DNA of 64,000 bases from Streptomyces marispadix (GCF_022524345.1 NZ_JAKWJU010000002.1:1116001-1180000); one strand, 5' to 3'. Shown: positions 49,640-61,874, numbered from the stretch's first letter. Notes: generated by a model from the sequence alone, not told the origin. A program made the numbers and translations.

Positions 49640-51736
49640 ATGGATACCAGCCTTCAGGACTCCTCTTCCGGGTCTCCCGGGGAGCCGCCGCCCATCGGCC
49701 AGGTGCTGGACGGCCGCTACCGAGTCGAGTCGCGCATCGCCGTCGGCGGCATGGCGACGGTCTACCGAGCCGTCGACACCCGTCTCGACCGCGAACTCGC
49801 CCTGAAGGTCATGCACCCCTCGCTCGCGGGCGACGGCGACTTCGTCGGCCGCTTCATCCGCGAGGCCAAGTCCGTCGCCCGGCTCGCCCACCCCAATGTC
49901 GTCGGCGTCTACGACCAGGGCACGGACGGCACCTATGTCTATCTGGCGATGGAGTACGTCTCGGGCTGCACGCTGAGGGACGTTCTGCGCGACCGCGGCG
50001 CGCTGCGCCCCCGCGTGGCGCTCGACATCCTGGAGCCGATGCTGGCGGCCCTGGGCGCCGCACACCACGCGGGCATGGTGCACCGCGACATGAAGCCGGA
50101 GAACGTGCTGATCGGCGACGACGGCCGGGTCAAGGTGGCCGACTTCGGCCTGGTCCGCGCGGTCGACAGCCAGACGTCCGTGGGGTCCGACACCATCCTC
50201 GGCACCGTCTCCTATCTCGCCCCCGAGCAGATCGAGCAGGGCACGGCCGACACCCGTACCGACCTCTACGCGTGCGGCGTGATGCTCTACGAGATGCTCA
50301 CCGGCGAGAAGCCGCACACGGGCGGCACCCCGGCCCAGGTGCTCTACCAGCATCTCCACGAGGACATCCCCGCCCCGTCCGCCGCCGTGCCCTCTCTGGC
50401 GCCCGAGCTGGACGCGCTGGTCGCACGCTCCACCGCCCGCGCCGCCGAGGGCCGCCCCCAGGACGCCGGGGCGATGCTCTCGGAGGCACGTGCCGTGCGT
50501 GCCCGGCTCACCGCCGAGCAGCTCGACGCCGTACCCCCGGGAGCGAAGCAGCCGCAGCAGGGCCTCACACACGTACTCGCGGCGGACACGGCTCTCACGG
50601 AGGGGCGCATGCGGTCCGCAGCCGGGACCGGGGCGGGGGCAGGGGCCGCGGCCTCAGCGGCGACGGGCGCGGCCGGTTCAGCCCCCGGTTCCGCCGCCGT
50701 GTCCGCCGGGTCGGAGGAGCGTACGAGCGTGCTGCCGCGCACGACCGCCGCCTCCTACGAGTACGCCCCGGGCGGTCCCTACGACGGCGACGATCTCGAC
50801 CGCACCGCCCGCTATGCCGTGCCGCCCCGCGACGGCGGCGAGCCGCCCCGGCCGCCGCGCCGCGGCGGCGGCCGGGTCTTCTTCGTCGCCCTCACGGCGA
50901 TGCTGTTGCTGCTGGTGGGCACGGGCGTCTGGTACATCAACTCGGGCCAGTTCACCGAGACCCCGGCCGTGCTGGACAAGACCGAGTCCGAGGCACGGAA
51001 GATCCTCGACGGTGCCGGTCTCGATGTGAGGGTCACCCGCAGCCACAGCGACCGCGTCGAGCGGGGCCACGTCATCGAGACCAACCCGGACCCGGGCGAC
51101 CGCATCCGCCGCACCGGCACCGTCACCGTCGTCGTCTCGCGCGGCCCGAAGATCGTCAAGGTGCCCGATCTGTCCGGCACTCCGCTGGCCGACGCCGAAC
51201 GCAAGCTGAAGGACTCCGGCCTGGAACCCGGCGTGGTGAGGCGGGAGTTCAGCGAGGACACGGCGCGCGGCTCCGTGATCGAGACCGAGCCGTCCGCCGG
51301 CAGCAGCCGCCGCCCCGGTTCCCCTGTCGCCCTGACCGTCTCCAAGGGCATCCCCGTGGACGTACCGGACGTCGTGGGCGACGAGGAGGATTCGGCCCGG
51401 GAGGACCTGCTGGACGAGGGGCTGAAGGTGCGCATCGCCCCCGAACGCGTCTTCTCCGACGAGGACGAGGGCAGCGTCGCCCGCCAGTCGCCCGCCGAGG
51501 GCAGCCCGGCCGCCGAAGGCGACACCGTCACGCTCACCATCTCCAAGGGCCAGGACGAGGTGAAGGTCCCCGACGTCGAGGGCCTGAACCGCAAGCAGGC
51601 CCGCAAGAAGCTGGAGAAGGCGGGCTTCGAGGTCACCGTGCGCCGGATCTTCTTCGGCGACGAGGTCTTCTCCCAGTCGCCGGACGGCGGGGACGAGGCA
51701 CCGCGCGGGTCCCGCGTGACGATCTGGATGCGCTGA
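49640..51736 (+). CDS. Membrane Ser/Thr protein kinase with four PASTA domains (PknB/PknL-like)
   Basis: The 698-residue protein has a Hanks-type kinase domain (about residues 24-285) with GGMATVYRA, ALKVM (ATP Lys), HRDMKPENV (catalytic Asp) and DFGLVRA. A disordered Ala/Gly linker follows, then one membrane helix near residues 412-434. Four extracytoplasmic PASTA repeats run from about residue 438 to the end; boundaries are marked by VPDLSGT, VPDVVGD and VPDVEGL. PASTA domains sense peptidoglycan fragments or lipid II, so it likely couples wall state to growth. By synteny with aroG and an Rv2175c-type gene it corresponds to mycobacterial/corynebacterial PknL. No Shine-Dalgarno is visible. 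Confidence 0.95.
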   Translation: MDTSLQDSSSGSPGEPPPIGQVLDGRYRVESRIAVGGMATVYRAVDTRLDRELALKVMHPSLAGDGDFVGRFIREAKSVARLAHPNVVGVYDQGTDGTYVYLAMEYVSGCTLRDVLRDRGALRPRVALDILEPMLAALGAAHHAGMVHRDMKPENVLIGDDGRVKVADFGLVRAVDSQTSVGSDTILGTVSYLAPEQIEQGTADTRTDLYACGVMLYEMLTGEKPHTGGTPAQVLYQHLHEDIPAPSAAVPSLAPELDALVARSTARAAEGRPQDAGAMLSEARAVRARLTAEQLDAVPPGAKQPQQGLTHVLAADTALTEGRMRSAAGTGAGAGAAASAATGAAGSAPGSAAVSAGSEERTSVLPRTTAASYEYAPGGPYDGDDLDRTARYAVPPRDGGEPPRPPRRGGGRVFFVALTAMLLLLVGTGVWYINSGQFTETPAVLDKTESEARKILDGAGLDVRVTRSHSDRVERGHVIETNPDPGDRIRRTGTVTVVVSRGPKIVKVPDLSGTPLADAERKLKDSGLEPGVVRREFSEDTARGSVIETEPSAGSSRRPGSPVALTVSKGIPVDVPDVVGDEEDSAREDLLDEGLKVRIAPERVFSDEDEGSVARQSPAEGSPAAEGDTVTLTISKGQDEVKVPDVEGLNRKQARKKLEKAGFEVTVRRIFFGDEVFSQSPDGGDEAPRGSRVTIWMR

Positions 51737-52181
51737 GCCGGACCCGGCACCCTGCGGAGAAGCGCCGACGCCGAGCGCCCTACGCCTCGCCCGCGCCTCC
51801 CTGCGCCGCCCCAGCCCCCGACAGCGCCTCCGCGCGGGTCCGCCGGGGCCTTACGGCACCTGACGCGGCGCATACGGGCACTCACCGTCAGCAGGGAAGA
51901 CCGCCCGCCGTGTGACAACGGACATAGGGCCCATATCACTTACGACAGCGCTTAGTGCGCCTCGGCCCTCTCCATACGCCGCGCGGCTGCGGGCCGGACG
52001 GTCTTCCCGTACACCCCGGAACGGCCCCACGAACGAGCCGGGATAGTACGTCACACTTTTGGGCTGTGTTTTCGGAGCCTTTAACAATTGCTCTCGGTCG
52101 CAAGCGCCGGGGATTCGGAACTCGGCGTACAACGCCTTTCCGGCCTCTGCGACGCACGCAATGTTGAAAGGTTCGCTCACA
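51737..52181 (+). promoter_or_regulatory. Long structured leader upstream of the secreted transglycosylase-like gene
   Basis: These 445 nt have no supported gene. A weak promoter-like pair is TTGGGC (52059-52064) and TAACAA (52082-52087) with 17-nt spacing. The segment 52105-52165 can form short hairpins around CGCCGGGG...CTCGGCG and GGCGTACAACGCC. Streptomyces muralytic genes often have riboregulated leaders, but I did not find the conserved c-di-AMP (ydaO) riboswitch segments here. Confidence 0.35.
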
Positions 52182-52967
52182 ATGCCCAACATTCCCGGCT
52201 ACGTCCGCAGCCCCAAGTTCGCGCGCTTTTCCGCCGCAGGCATATCCGCCGCGGGCGCCGCAGCCATCGCGCTGACCGTCCTCCCCGGCACCGCCGACGC
52301 AGGCGACCAGAGCCAGTCCGGTGCCAAGAAGGTAAGCGCCTCGACGGCCGCCGCGGAGAGTACGAAGGAATCCCAGGCCCCGAAGGTCGAGCTGGCGGGC
52401 GCCAAGCAGGGCACCCTGGACGCCGACGTCCACCGGGCCGGCGAGGTGGTGGCCGCCCAGAAGGAGGCCGTCGCCCAGCAGAAGGCCGTCGCCGCCGACC
52501 GTGCGGAGGCCGCCAAGGCACAGGCGGCCAAGAGGGCCGAAGCCGAGAAGAAGGCCGAGGCCGCGAGGAAGGCGGCGGCCGACCGGAAGGCCGAGGCGAA
52601 GGCCAGGGCCGCCCGCTCCGCCGAGCGCCCCGCCGCCAAGACCTACCCCGACAACCTCGACGGATGGATCCGCGAGGCCCGGTCCATCATGGCGAAGCAC
52701 GGCATCCCCGGCTCCTACGACGGCATCAAGCGGAACATCATCCGTGAGTCCGGCGGCGACCCGAACGCGGTGAACGACTGGGACATCAACGCCCAGAAGG
52801 GCACCCCGTCCAAGGGCCTGCTCCAGACCATCCAGCCGACCTTCGACGCGTACCACGTCGACGGCACCTCGACCGACATCACCGACCCGGTCGCCAACAT
52901 CGTGGCCGCCTGCAACTACGCGGCGGACAAGTACGGTTCGATGGACAACGTCGACTCGGCATACTGA
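52182..52967 (+). CDS. Secreted lysozyme/transglycosylase-like protein
   Basis: The 261-residue protein has a signal peptide with a hydrophobic core at about residues 15-36 (GISAAGAAAIALTVLPGTADA). A highly charged Ala/Lys/Glu helix follows at about residues 85-150, probably a coiled coil. The C-terminal domain is SLT/lysozyme-like with the probable catalytic Glu in IIRESGGDPNAVN (about residue 188) and SKGLLQTIQPTFDAYH. It should cleave or remodel peptidoglycan outside the cell. The ATG at 52182 is chosen because GAAAGG precedes it; an ATG at 52161 is in frame. It lies downstream of the PASTA kinase. Confidence 0.9.
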   Translation: MPNIPGYVRSPKFARFSAAGISAAGAAAIALTVLPGTADAGDQSQSGAKKVSASTAAAESTKESQAPKVELAGAKQGTLDADVHRAGEVVAAQKEAVAQQKAVAADRAEAAKAQAAKRAEAEKKAEAARKAAADRKAEAKARAARSAERPAAKTYPDNLDGWIREARSIMAKHGIPGSYDGIKRNIIRESGGDPNAVNDWDINAQKGTPSKGLLQTIQPTFDAYHVDGTSTDITDPVANIVAACNYAADKYGSMDNVDSAY

Positions 52968-52971
52968 CGGT

Positions 52972-53847
52972 GTGACGACCAAGCGAGACCGCAATCCCAT
53001 TGGCGGCCATGTCCCCGTAGCAGGGGGCCTGGCCGCCACTGGCGTTTCCTACGCCGACGACATCGGCGCGGAGGCCGTACAGGTCTTCGTCGCCAATCCC
53101 CGTGGCTGGGCCACGACTTCCGGGTCCCCGCAGCAGGACGAGGAATTCCGGGCCGCGTGCGCCGAGCGGAAACTCCCCGTATTCGTACACGCCCCGTACC
53201 TCATCAACTTCGGCTCCCACACACGGGCCACCGCGGACAATTCCGTTGCCTCACTGCGCCATTCACTGCGCAGAGGCCGTGAGATCGGCGCGTCGGGCGT
53301 CGTCGTCCACACGGGATCGGCCACGGGCGGCCGGGAGCGGGCGACCGCGCTGGCACAGGTCGGGCTGCTGCTGATGCCGCTGCTGGCGGAGCTGACCCAC
53401 GAGGACGACCCCTGGCTGCTGCTGGAGCCCACCGCAGGACAGGGCGCCTCGATCTGCTCCCAAGTGCGCGATCTGGAACCGTACTTCGAGATCCTCGGCC
53501 GCCATCCCAGGCTCGGCGTCTGCCTCGACACCTGCCATGTGTTCGCCGCCGGGCACGACCTCGCGGCCCCGGGCGGCGTGAAGCGGACCCTGGACGAACT
53601 GGAGGCCGTCACCGGCCCCGGGCGGCTCAGGCTCATCCACGCAAACGACTCCAAGGACGTCGTCGGCGCACACAAGGACCGCCATGCGAACATCGGCTCC
53701 GGCCACATCGGCAGGGAGCCGTTCGCCGATCTGATGACGCACCCCTCCACCGAGGGCGTGCCGCTCGTCATCGAGACCCCGGGCCGCAAGGAGGGCCACG
53801 CCGCGGATGTGAAGCGGCTGAAGGAACTGAGGGAGGGCGCGGGCTGA
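52972..53847 (+). CDS. nfo: Deoxyribonuclease IV (AP endonuclease, family 2)
   Basis: The 291-residue TIM-barrel protein has family blocks for a trinuclear zinc site: FVHAPYLINFGS, VVHTGSATGG, LLLEPTAGQG, VCLDTCHVFAAGHD, LIHANDSKD, and HIGREPF. It should cut DNA at abasic sites in base-excision repair. It starts with GTG only 5 nt after the transglycosylase stop, so the two are probably co-transcribed even though their functions differ. Confidence 0.92.
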   Translation: MTTKRDRNPIGGHVPVAGGLAATGVSYADDIGAEAVQVFVANPRGWATTSGSPQQDEEFRAACAERKLPVFVHAPYLINFGSHTRATADNSVASLRHSLRRGREIGASGVVVHTGSATGGRERATALAQVGLLLMPLLAELTHEDDPWLLLEPTAGQGASICSQVRDLEPYFEILGRHPRLGVCLDTCHVFAAGHDLAAPGGVKRTLDELEAVTGPGRLRLIHANDSKDVVGAHKDRHANIGSGHIGREPFADLMTHPSTEGVPLVIETPGRKEGHAADVKRLKELREGAG

Positions 53848-53940
53848 GTTGCGCTGCCGTGGGCCCGTTGGCTGATCGGCAGGGGCGAGGGCCACGCGGT
53901 GCCGCACCCGTACCACTGACCACCGGCCCCCCGCGCGCCC

Positions 53941-54017
53941 CGGCCACCGGCCACCGGCCACCGGCCACCGGCCACCGGCCACCGGCCCAGGGCTACGGGC
54001 TACGGGCTACGGGCTAC
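53941..54017. repeat. Two adjacent 7-bp tandem arrays
   Basis: CGGCCAC is repeated six times without error from 53941 to 53982 with a partial seventh. After a short junction, GGGCTAC is repeated four times from 53990 to 54017. Both have the same 7-bp period. They lie in the 219-nt gap between the endonuclease IV gene and the convergent molybdopterin oxidoreductase gene. Confidence 0.95.
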
Positions 54018-54066
54018 GAACCGGGCCGCAGGCGGCGGGCCAACGGGCCACAGGCCCCAACTGCCC

Positions 54067-54690
54067 CTAGAGCTCGGGCCCTTCGCCGGGCTCCTCCTGG
54101 TAGGAGTAGCGCTGCTCCTTCCAGGGATCGCCGATGTTGTGATAGCCGCGCTCCTCCCAGAAGCCCCGGCGGTCCGCCGTCATGTACTCCACGCCGCGCA
54201 CCCACTTGGGGCCCTTCCACGCGTAGAGCTGCGGCACCACCAGCCGCAGCGGGAAGCCGTGTTCGGCGGTGAGCAGTTCGCCGGCGCGGTGGGTGGCGAA
54301 GACCGTCGTCTCCGCGGCGAAGTCGGACAGCCGCAGATTCGAGCTGAACCCGTACTCGGCCCAGACCATGACGTGTGTGACGTCGTCGGCGGGAGGCGCC
54401 AGTTCCAGAACGGTACGGGCGAGCACCCCGCCCCACTCGGCGCCCAGCATGCTGAACTTGGTGACGCAGTGCAGATCGCCCGTCACCGTCTCGTAGGGCA
54501 GCGCCGTGAACTCCTCGTGATTCCACGAGTGCTTCCCGCCGTCGGCGGTCGCCCCGAAAACCCTGAAGTCCCAACGCTCCGGCTTGAACTTCGGCACCGG
54601 TCCGTAGTGCGTGACCGGCCATCCACGCTGGAGCCGCTGCCCTGGCGGAAGCGGTTGCTGCTCCCCCTCAGGACTCTGCGGCTCACCCAT
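54067..54690 (-). CDS. Molybdopterin-dependent oxidoreductase (sulfite oxidase-like domain)
   Basis: The 207-residue protein is a single oxidoreductase molybdopterin-binding domain of the sulfite oxidase/YedY type. The Cys that would ligate molybdenum is in TGDLHCVTKFS (about residue 77), and family blocks GFPLRLVVPQLYAWKGPKWV and YHNIGDPW are present. No signal peptide is visible, so it may be cytoplasmic. The substrate is unknown. The ATG at 54690 is a reasonable but not certain start, since the ribosome site is very close to it. It is divergent from bfr. Confidence 0.88.
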   Translation of the reverse strand: MGEPQSPEGEQQPLPPGQRLQRGWPVTHYGPVPKFKPERWDFRVFGATADGGKHSWNHEEFTALPYETVTGDLHCVTKFSMLGAEWGGVLARTVLELAPPADDVTHVMVWAEYGFSSNLRLSDFAAETTVFATHRAGELLTAEHGFPLRLVVPQLYAWKGPKWVRGVEYMTADRRGFWEERGYHNIGDPWKEQRYSYQEEPGEGPEL

Positions 54691-54780
54691 CTCCCCATGG
54701 TGACAGACCCCTCGGATGCCGCTTACCGGCACCCCGCTCACGCTCTGTTCGAGGGCTTTCCGCTCGCCAATTCGGGCCAT

Positions 54781-54799
54781 TTCGGTAAGCCTTCGCTTA
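54781..54799 (+). promoter_or_regulatory. Iron-box-like site upstream of bfr
   Basis: TTCGGTAAGCCTTCGCTTA matches 16 of 19 positions of the DtxR/IdeR/DmdR box as I know it (TWAGGTWAGSCTWACCTWA). It also contains the perfect inverted repeat GTAAGC-CTTC-GCTTAC (54785-54800). It is 86 nt before the bfr start, where an iron-loaded regulator could switch on iron storage. Confidence 0.6.
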
Positions 54800-54884
54800 C
54801 TGGACCGCCTGACGGCGCGGTGCGAGGATGCGCGGGCGCGCGCACGCACCTGGCATTTTTCGTTCCTGGAAGGAGCCCGCAGCC

Positions 54885-55373
54885 ATGCAGGGTGATCCCG
54901 AGGTCATCGAATTCCTCAACGAGCAGCTGACGGCCGAGCTGACCGCCATCAACCAGTACTTCCTGCACGCGAAGATGCAGGAGCACTTCGGCTGGCCGAA
55001 GCTCGCCCGCTACACCCGTGCGGAGTCCTTCGACGAGATGCGTCACGCCGAACGGCTCACCGACCGGATTCTGTTTCTGGAGGGGCTTCCCAACTACCAG
55101 CGGCTCTTCCACGTCAACGTGGGGCAGACGCTGACCGAGATGTTCACCGCGGACCGCCAGATCGAGGTCGAGGCCATCGACCGGCTGCGGCGCGGAGTGG
55201 AGGTCATGCGGGCCAAGGGAGACATCACCTCGGCGAACATCTTCGAGGACATCCTGGCCGACGAGGAGCACCACATCGACTACCTGGACACCCAGCTCGA
55301 GTTGGTCGAGAAGCTGGGCGAGCCGCTCTACATCGCTCAGCTCGTGGAGCAGGAGGCTCCGAAGGAGGGCTGA
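54885..55373 (+). CDS. bfr: Bacterioferritin
   Basis: This is a 162-residue four-helix ferritin. The di-iron ferroxidase ligands are all present at classical positions (Glu18, Glu51, His54, Glu94, Glu127, His130), as is the haem-ligand Met52. It assembles into a 24-subunit shell that stores iron. The ATG at 54885 follows GGAAGGAG. The convergent gene downstream is bfd, which encodes its partner ferredoxin. Confidence 0.97.
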   Translation: MQGDPEVIEFLNEQLTAELTAINQYFLHAKMQEHFGWPKLARYTRAESFDEMRHAERLTDRILFLEGLPNYQRLFHVNVGQTLTEMFTADRQIEVEAIDRLRRGVEVMRAKGDITSANIFEDILADEEHHIDYLDTQLELVEKLGEPLYIAQLVEQEAPKEG

Positions 55374-55443
55374 CCGAGGCGCCGGGTCCCGTGCCGGTGA
55401 CGCCCGTGCCGGTGACGCCGGGCGCCGGACGTCATGCGGGGAG

Positions 55444-55689
55444 TCAGGCGGCTTCGGCCACCGAGGGCGCGGACGCCGGCTCCTCCACGGCACCGGCCGC
55501 AGCGGTCGCCGCGGGCTGACGCCCCGGGCACGCGCCGCGTCCGAGAAGCCCCTGAATCCGGCGTACGCAGGAGCCGCAGTCCGTGCCCGCCTTGCTTACG
55601 GACGCGATCTGACGCGGCGTGCGGGCCCCGGCCTCCTGGTGCTCGCGGACCTGCCGGTCCGTGACGCCGAAGCAGGAGCAGACGAACAC
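55444..55689 (-). CDS. bfd: Bacterioferritin-associated ferredoxin ((2Fe-2S) BFD domain)
   Basis: The 81-residue product begins MFVCSCFGVTDRQV and contains CGSC later, giving the four-Cys C-x-C ... C-x2-C pattern of BFD-type (2Fe-2S) proteins. An Ala-rich tail follows. Bfd delivers electrons to bacterioferritin to release stored iron under starvation. The GTG at 55689 is used. Two overlapping iron-box-like sites lie about 125 nt upstream, suggesting repression when iron is plentiful. Confidence 0.92.
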   Translation of the reverse strand: MFVCSCFGVTDRQVREHQEAGARTPRQIASVSKAGTDCGSCVRRIQGLLGRGACPGRQPAATAAAGAVEEPASAPSVAEAA

Positions 55690-55767
55690 TCGGCCCTCCA
55701 GGCGGGACGGTCATGGGCGGTGCCGGGCTCGGACGGCTTCAGGGCTGCTGAAGATCCAGCCGGGGCT

Positions 55768-55814
55768 GGCCGACCCGATGGGGGGGCCGACCCGATGGGG
55801 GGGCCGACCCGATG
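55768..55814. repeat. 17-bp tandem repeat, three copies, abutting the bfd iron boxes
   Basis: GGCCGACCCGATG recurs at 55768-55780, 55785-55797 and 55802-55814 with G-runs between, a 17-bp period. The array ends exactly where the iron-box-like pair begins, within the probable bfd leader. Confidence 0.9.
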
Positions 55815-55846
55815 AGGTTAACCTAACCTTGGTAAAGCTAACCTTA
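55813..55846 (-). promoter_or_regulatory. Two overlapping iron-box-like sites upstream of bfd
   Basis: TGAGGTTAACCTAACCTTG (55813-55831) and CTTGGTAAAGCTAACCTTA (55828-55846) each match 16 of 19 positions of the DtxR/IdeR/DmdR consensus. They overlap by four bases and would place two regulator dimers side by side at the bfd promoter. Bfd is a classic target for repression by such regulators when iron is sufficient. Confidence 0.75.
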
Positions 55847-55876
55847 CCGACCGCTCGATGTCCACAACAGAGCTGT

Positions 55877-55905
55877 GGGGCCCGCATCGCTGTGATGCGG
55901 GCCCC
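55877..55905 (-). terminator. Terminator of the DAHP synthase gene
   Basis: A perfect 12-bp stem (55877-55888 with 55894-55905) with a 5-nt loop lies 46 nt past the DAHP synthase stop. It insulates the bfd promoter region from upstream transcription. Confidence 0.85.
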
Positions 55906-55950
55906 ATTTCCGTACTGCCGTGCGTCAGGGCGCTACGCGGCGCCGCCGGT

Positions 55951-59696
<3,746 letters not shown>

Positions 59697-59840
59697 GGCG
59701 CCGAAGGGCAGCCGAAGCGAAACCGTCTCCGGGGCGCCCAGTACCGCCAGGGCACCCAGCACGCCCGGGACGTCCAGGACATCCAGGACGTTCGGGACGC
59801 GGGCCGCCCTTGCGACCGTTCCGCGACCCTGGACGCCGAC

Positions 59841-59875
59841 GGGCCCGCGTACACATCCGGTGCGTACGCGGGCCC
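59841..59875. terminator. Bidirectional terminator between trpEG and pfkA
   Basis: A perfect 12-bp stem (59841-59852 with 59864-59875) with an 11-nt loop stands between convergent genes. Upstream, 59740-59800 has short GACGTCCAGGACATCC-type direct repeats. Confidence 0.8.
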
Positions 59876-59926
59876 GGCCACGCGACTTCGCGGCTGAGTT
59901 CTCAGGGCTCCGCCAGGGAGGCGGCC

Positions 59927-60955
59927 TCAGCCGAAGAAGACCTCCGCCTCCTCGTACATCTCCGGGTCGACCGTCTTCAGCTTCGACGTGGCCTCGGAGA
60001 TCGGCACGCGCACGATCTTGGTGCCCTGGAGCGCGACCATCTTGCCCCAGTCCTGGTCCCGTACGGCGTCGATCGCGTGCAGCCCGAAGCGGGTGGCCAG
60101 CCAGCGGTCGAACGGCGTGGGCGTGCCGCCGCGCTGGATGTGCCCGAGGACCGTCGTACGGGCCTCCTTGCCGGTGCGCTTCTCGATCTCCTTCGCCAGC
60201 CACTCGCCGACGCCCGAGAGCCGAACATGCCCGAAGGAGTCGTGCGAGTCGTCCTTCAGCACCATCTCGCCGTCCTTGGGCATGGCGCCCTCCGCGACGA
60301 CGACGATCGGGGCGTAGCTCGCCTTGAAGCGGGACTCGACATAGCGGCACACCTCGTCGACGTCGAAGCGGCGCTCCGGGATGAGGATGCAGTTGGCGCC
60401 GCCGGCCAGCCCGGAGTGCAGGGCGATCCAGCCCGCGTGCCGCCCCATGACCTCCACGACGAGCACTCGCATGTGGGACTCGGCCGTGGTGTGCAGCCGG
60501 TCGATGGCGTCGGTGGCGACGTTGACGGCGGTGTCGAAGCCGAAGGTGTAGTCGGTCGCCGAGAGGTCGTTGTCGATGGTCTTGGGCACGCCGATGCACC
60601 TGACGCCGAACTCGTCGGTGAGCCGGGCGGCGACGCCGAGGGTGTCCTCGCCGCCGATCGCGATGAGGGCGTCGACATCGTGCTTGACGAGGTTCTCCTG
60701 GATGCGGCTTACGCCGTTCTCCTCCTTGAACGGATTCGTACGCGACGAGCCCAGGATCGTGCCGCCGCGAGGCAGCGTGCCGCGCACAGCGGGGATGTCG
60801 AGCTGCGTGGTGTCGCCCTCGAGCGGCCCGCGCCAGCCGTCCCTGAACCCGACGAAGTCGTAGTCGTACCGCTGGACGCCCTTACGGACGACGGCCCTCA
60901 TCACCGCGTTGAGTCCGGGGCAGTCGCCGCCACCGGTCAGCACTCCGACCCGCAT
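59927..60955 (-). CDS. pfkA: 6-phosphofructokinase
   Basis: The 342-residue enzyme phosphorylates fructose 6-phosphate. It has VGVLTGGGDCPGLNAV at the start, IGGEDTLGVAARL, the catalytic block PKTIDNDLSATDYTFGF, VEVMGRHAGWIAL and GHIQRGGTPTPFDR. The GED (rather than GDG) reading in the second block is the actinobacterial group-III style, some members of which are ATP-dependent and others PPi-dependent; the donor cannot be fixed here. The ATG at 60955 follows AAGGGAG. Confidence 0.95.
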   Translation of the reverse strand: MRVGVLTGGGDCPGLNAVMRAVVRKGVQRYDYDFVGFRDGWRGPLEGDTTQLDIPAVRGTLPRGGTILGSSRTNPFKEENGVSRIQENLVKHDVDALIAIGGEDTLGVAARLTDEFGVRCIGVPKTIDNDLSATDYTFGFDTAVNVATDAIDRLHTTAESHMRVLVVEVMGRHAGWIALHSGLAGGANCILIPERRFDVDEVCRYVESRFKASYAPIVVVAEGAMPKDGEMVLKDDSHDSFGHVRLSGVGEWLAKEIEKRTGKEARTTVLGHIQRGGTPTPFDRWLATRFGLHAIDAVRDQDWGKMVALQGTKIVRVPISEATSKLKTVDPEMYEEAEVFFG

Positions 60956-61106
60956 GGGATCTCCCTTCTCACATCGCCGTACGCCCTGTTCGCCGCACGG
61001 CCTGTACGCAACTGCCGCCACGCTAGCGGTGATCCACATCACGAGGGACAGGGCGCGGAGACGTTTTCCGATCGGTTACGGGAAGAGCGGGCGTCCGGCG
61101 AGGGAA

Positions 61107-61874
61107 TCACTCCTCGTCGAGGCCGCGCTGTATCGCGTAGCGCACCAGCTCCACGCGGTTGTGCAACTGGAGCTTCCCGAGCGTGTTCTGGACGTGGTTC
61201 TGCACGGTGCGGTGGGAGATCACGAGCCGCTCGGCGATCTGCCGGTAGCTCAGCCCCTTGGCGACGAGGCGCAGCACCTCCGTCTCCCGCTCCGTCAGCC
61301 TCGGCGCCTCGGGCTCCCCGGACCCTGCCGCGGGTGCGGGATCGGAGGCGAGCCTGCGGTACTCGCCGAGCACGAGGCCCGCCAGACCGGGGGTGAAGAC
61401 CGGGTCGCCCAGGGCTGTGCGGCGTACCGCGTCCTGAAGCTCCTCCATGCTCGCCGACTTCAGGAGATAGCCCGTCGCCCCCGACTTCACGGCCTCCAGC
61501 ACGTCGGCGTGCTCGCCGCTCGCGGAGAGCACCAGCACCCGCAGCCCGGAACCGGGGCCTACGAGGCTGCGGCACACCTCGACACCGGGCAGGCCGGGGA
61601 GATTCAGGTCGAGCACGAGGACGTCCGGCGCGGCGGCGCGGGCACGCCGCACGGCCTGGGGGCCGTCGCCCGCCGTGGCCACCACGTCGAAACCCGCCTC
61701 GCCCAGATCGCGCGCCACCGCGTCCCGCCACATCGGGTGGTCGTCCACGACCATCACCTTGACGGGGCGCTGCGGTCCTTCGCCGGCACCCTCGGCTTCC
61801 GCAGCCGCCGGGCCGGTGTCCGCCGGGCCGGTGTCCGCCGCGCCTTCCTTCGGGCTGTCCTCGGTGTTCGTCAT
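61107..61874 (-). CDS. macR: LuxR/NarL-type response regulator (MacR-like)
   Basis: The 255-residue protein has an N-terminal acidic tail of about 35 residues and a receiver domain with VDDHPMW and the phospho-acceptor Asp in VLVLDLNLPG (about residue 86). A C-terminal LuxR helix-turn-helix follows (LTERETEVLRLVAKGLSYRQ, then ISHRTVQNHV). It pairs with the sensor kinase encoded 20 nt upstream. By gene order beside pfkA it corresponds to MacR of S. coelicolor, reported to act in differentiation and antibiotic production through membrane protein genes. That identity rests on synteny from memory. Confidence 0.9.
   Translation of the reverse strand: MTNTEDSPKEGAADTGPADTGPAAAEAEGAGEGPQRPVKVMVVDDHPMWRDAVARDLGEAGFDVVATAGDGPQAVRRARAAAPDVLVLDLNLPGLPGVEVCRSLVGPGSGLRVLVLSASGEHADVLEAVKSGATGYLLKSASMEELQDAVRRTALGDPVFTPGLAGLVLGEYRRLASDPAPAAGSGEPEAPRLTERETEVLRLVAKGLSYRQIAERLVISHRTVQNHVQNTLGKLQLHNRVELVRYAIQRGLDEE

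Noticed and set aside
51737..52181. c-di-AMP (ydaO) riboswitch before the transglycosylase gene
   Set aside because: The conserved GGGGAACC, GGGTGAAT and CCGAACCC-type segments are not present in order.
51936..53039. 367-codon minus-strand frame opposite the transglycosylase gene
   Set aside because: Gly/Leu/Val-rich shadow of the Ala/Lys/Glu coding repeat on the other strand; no domain.
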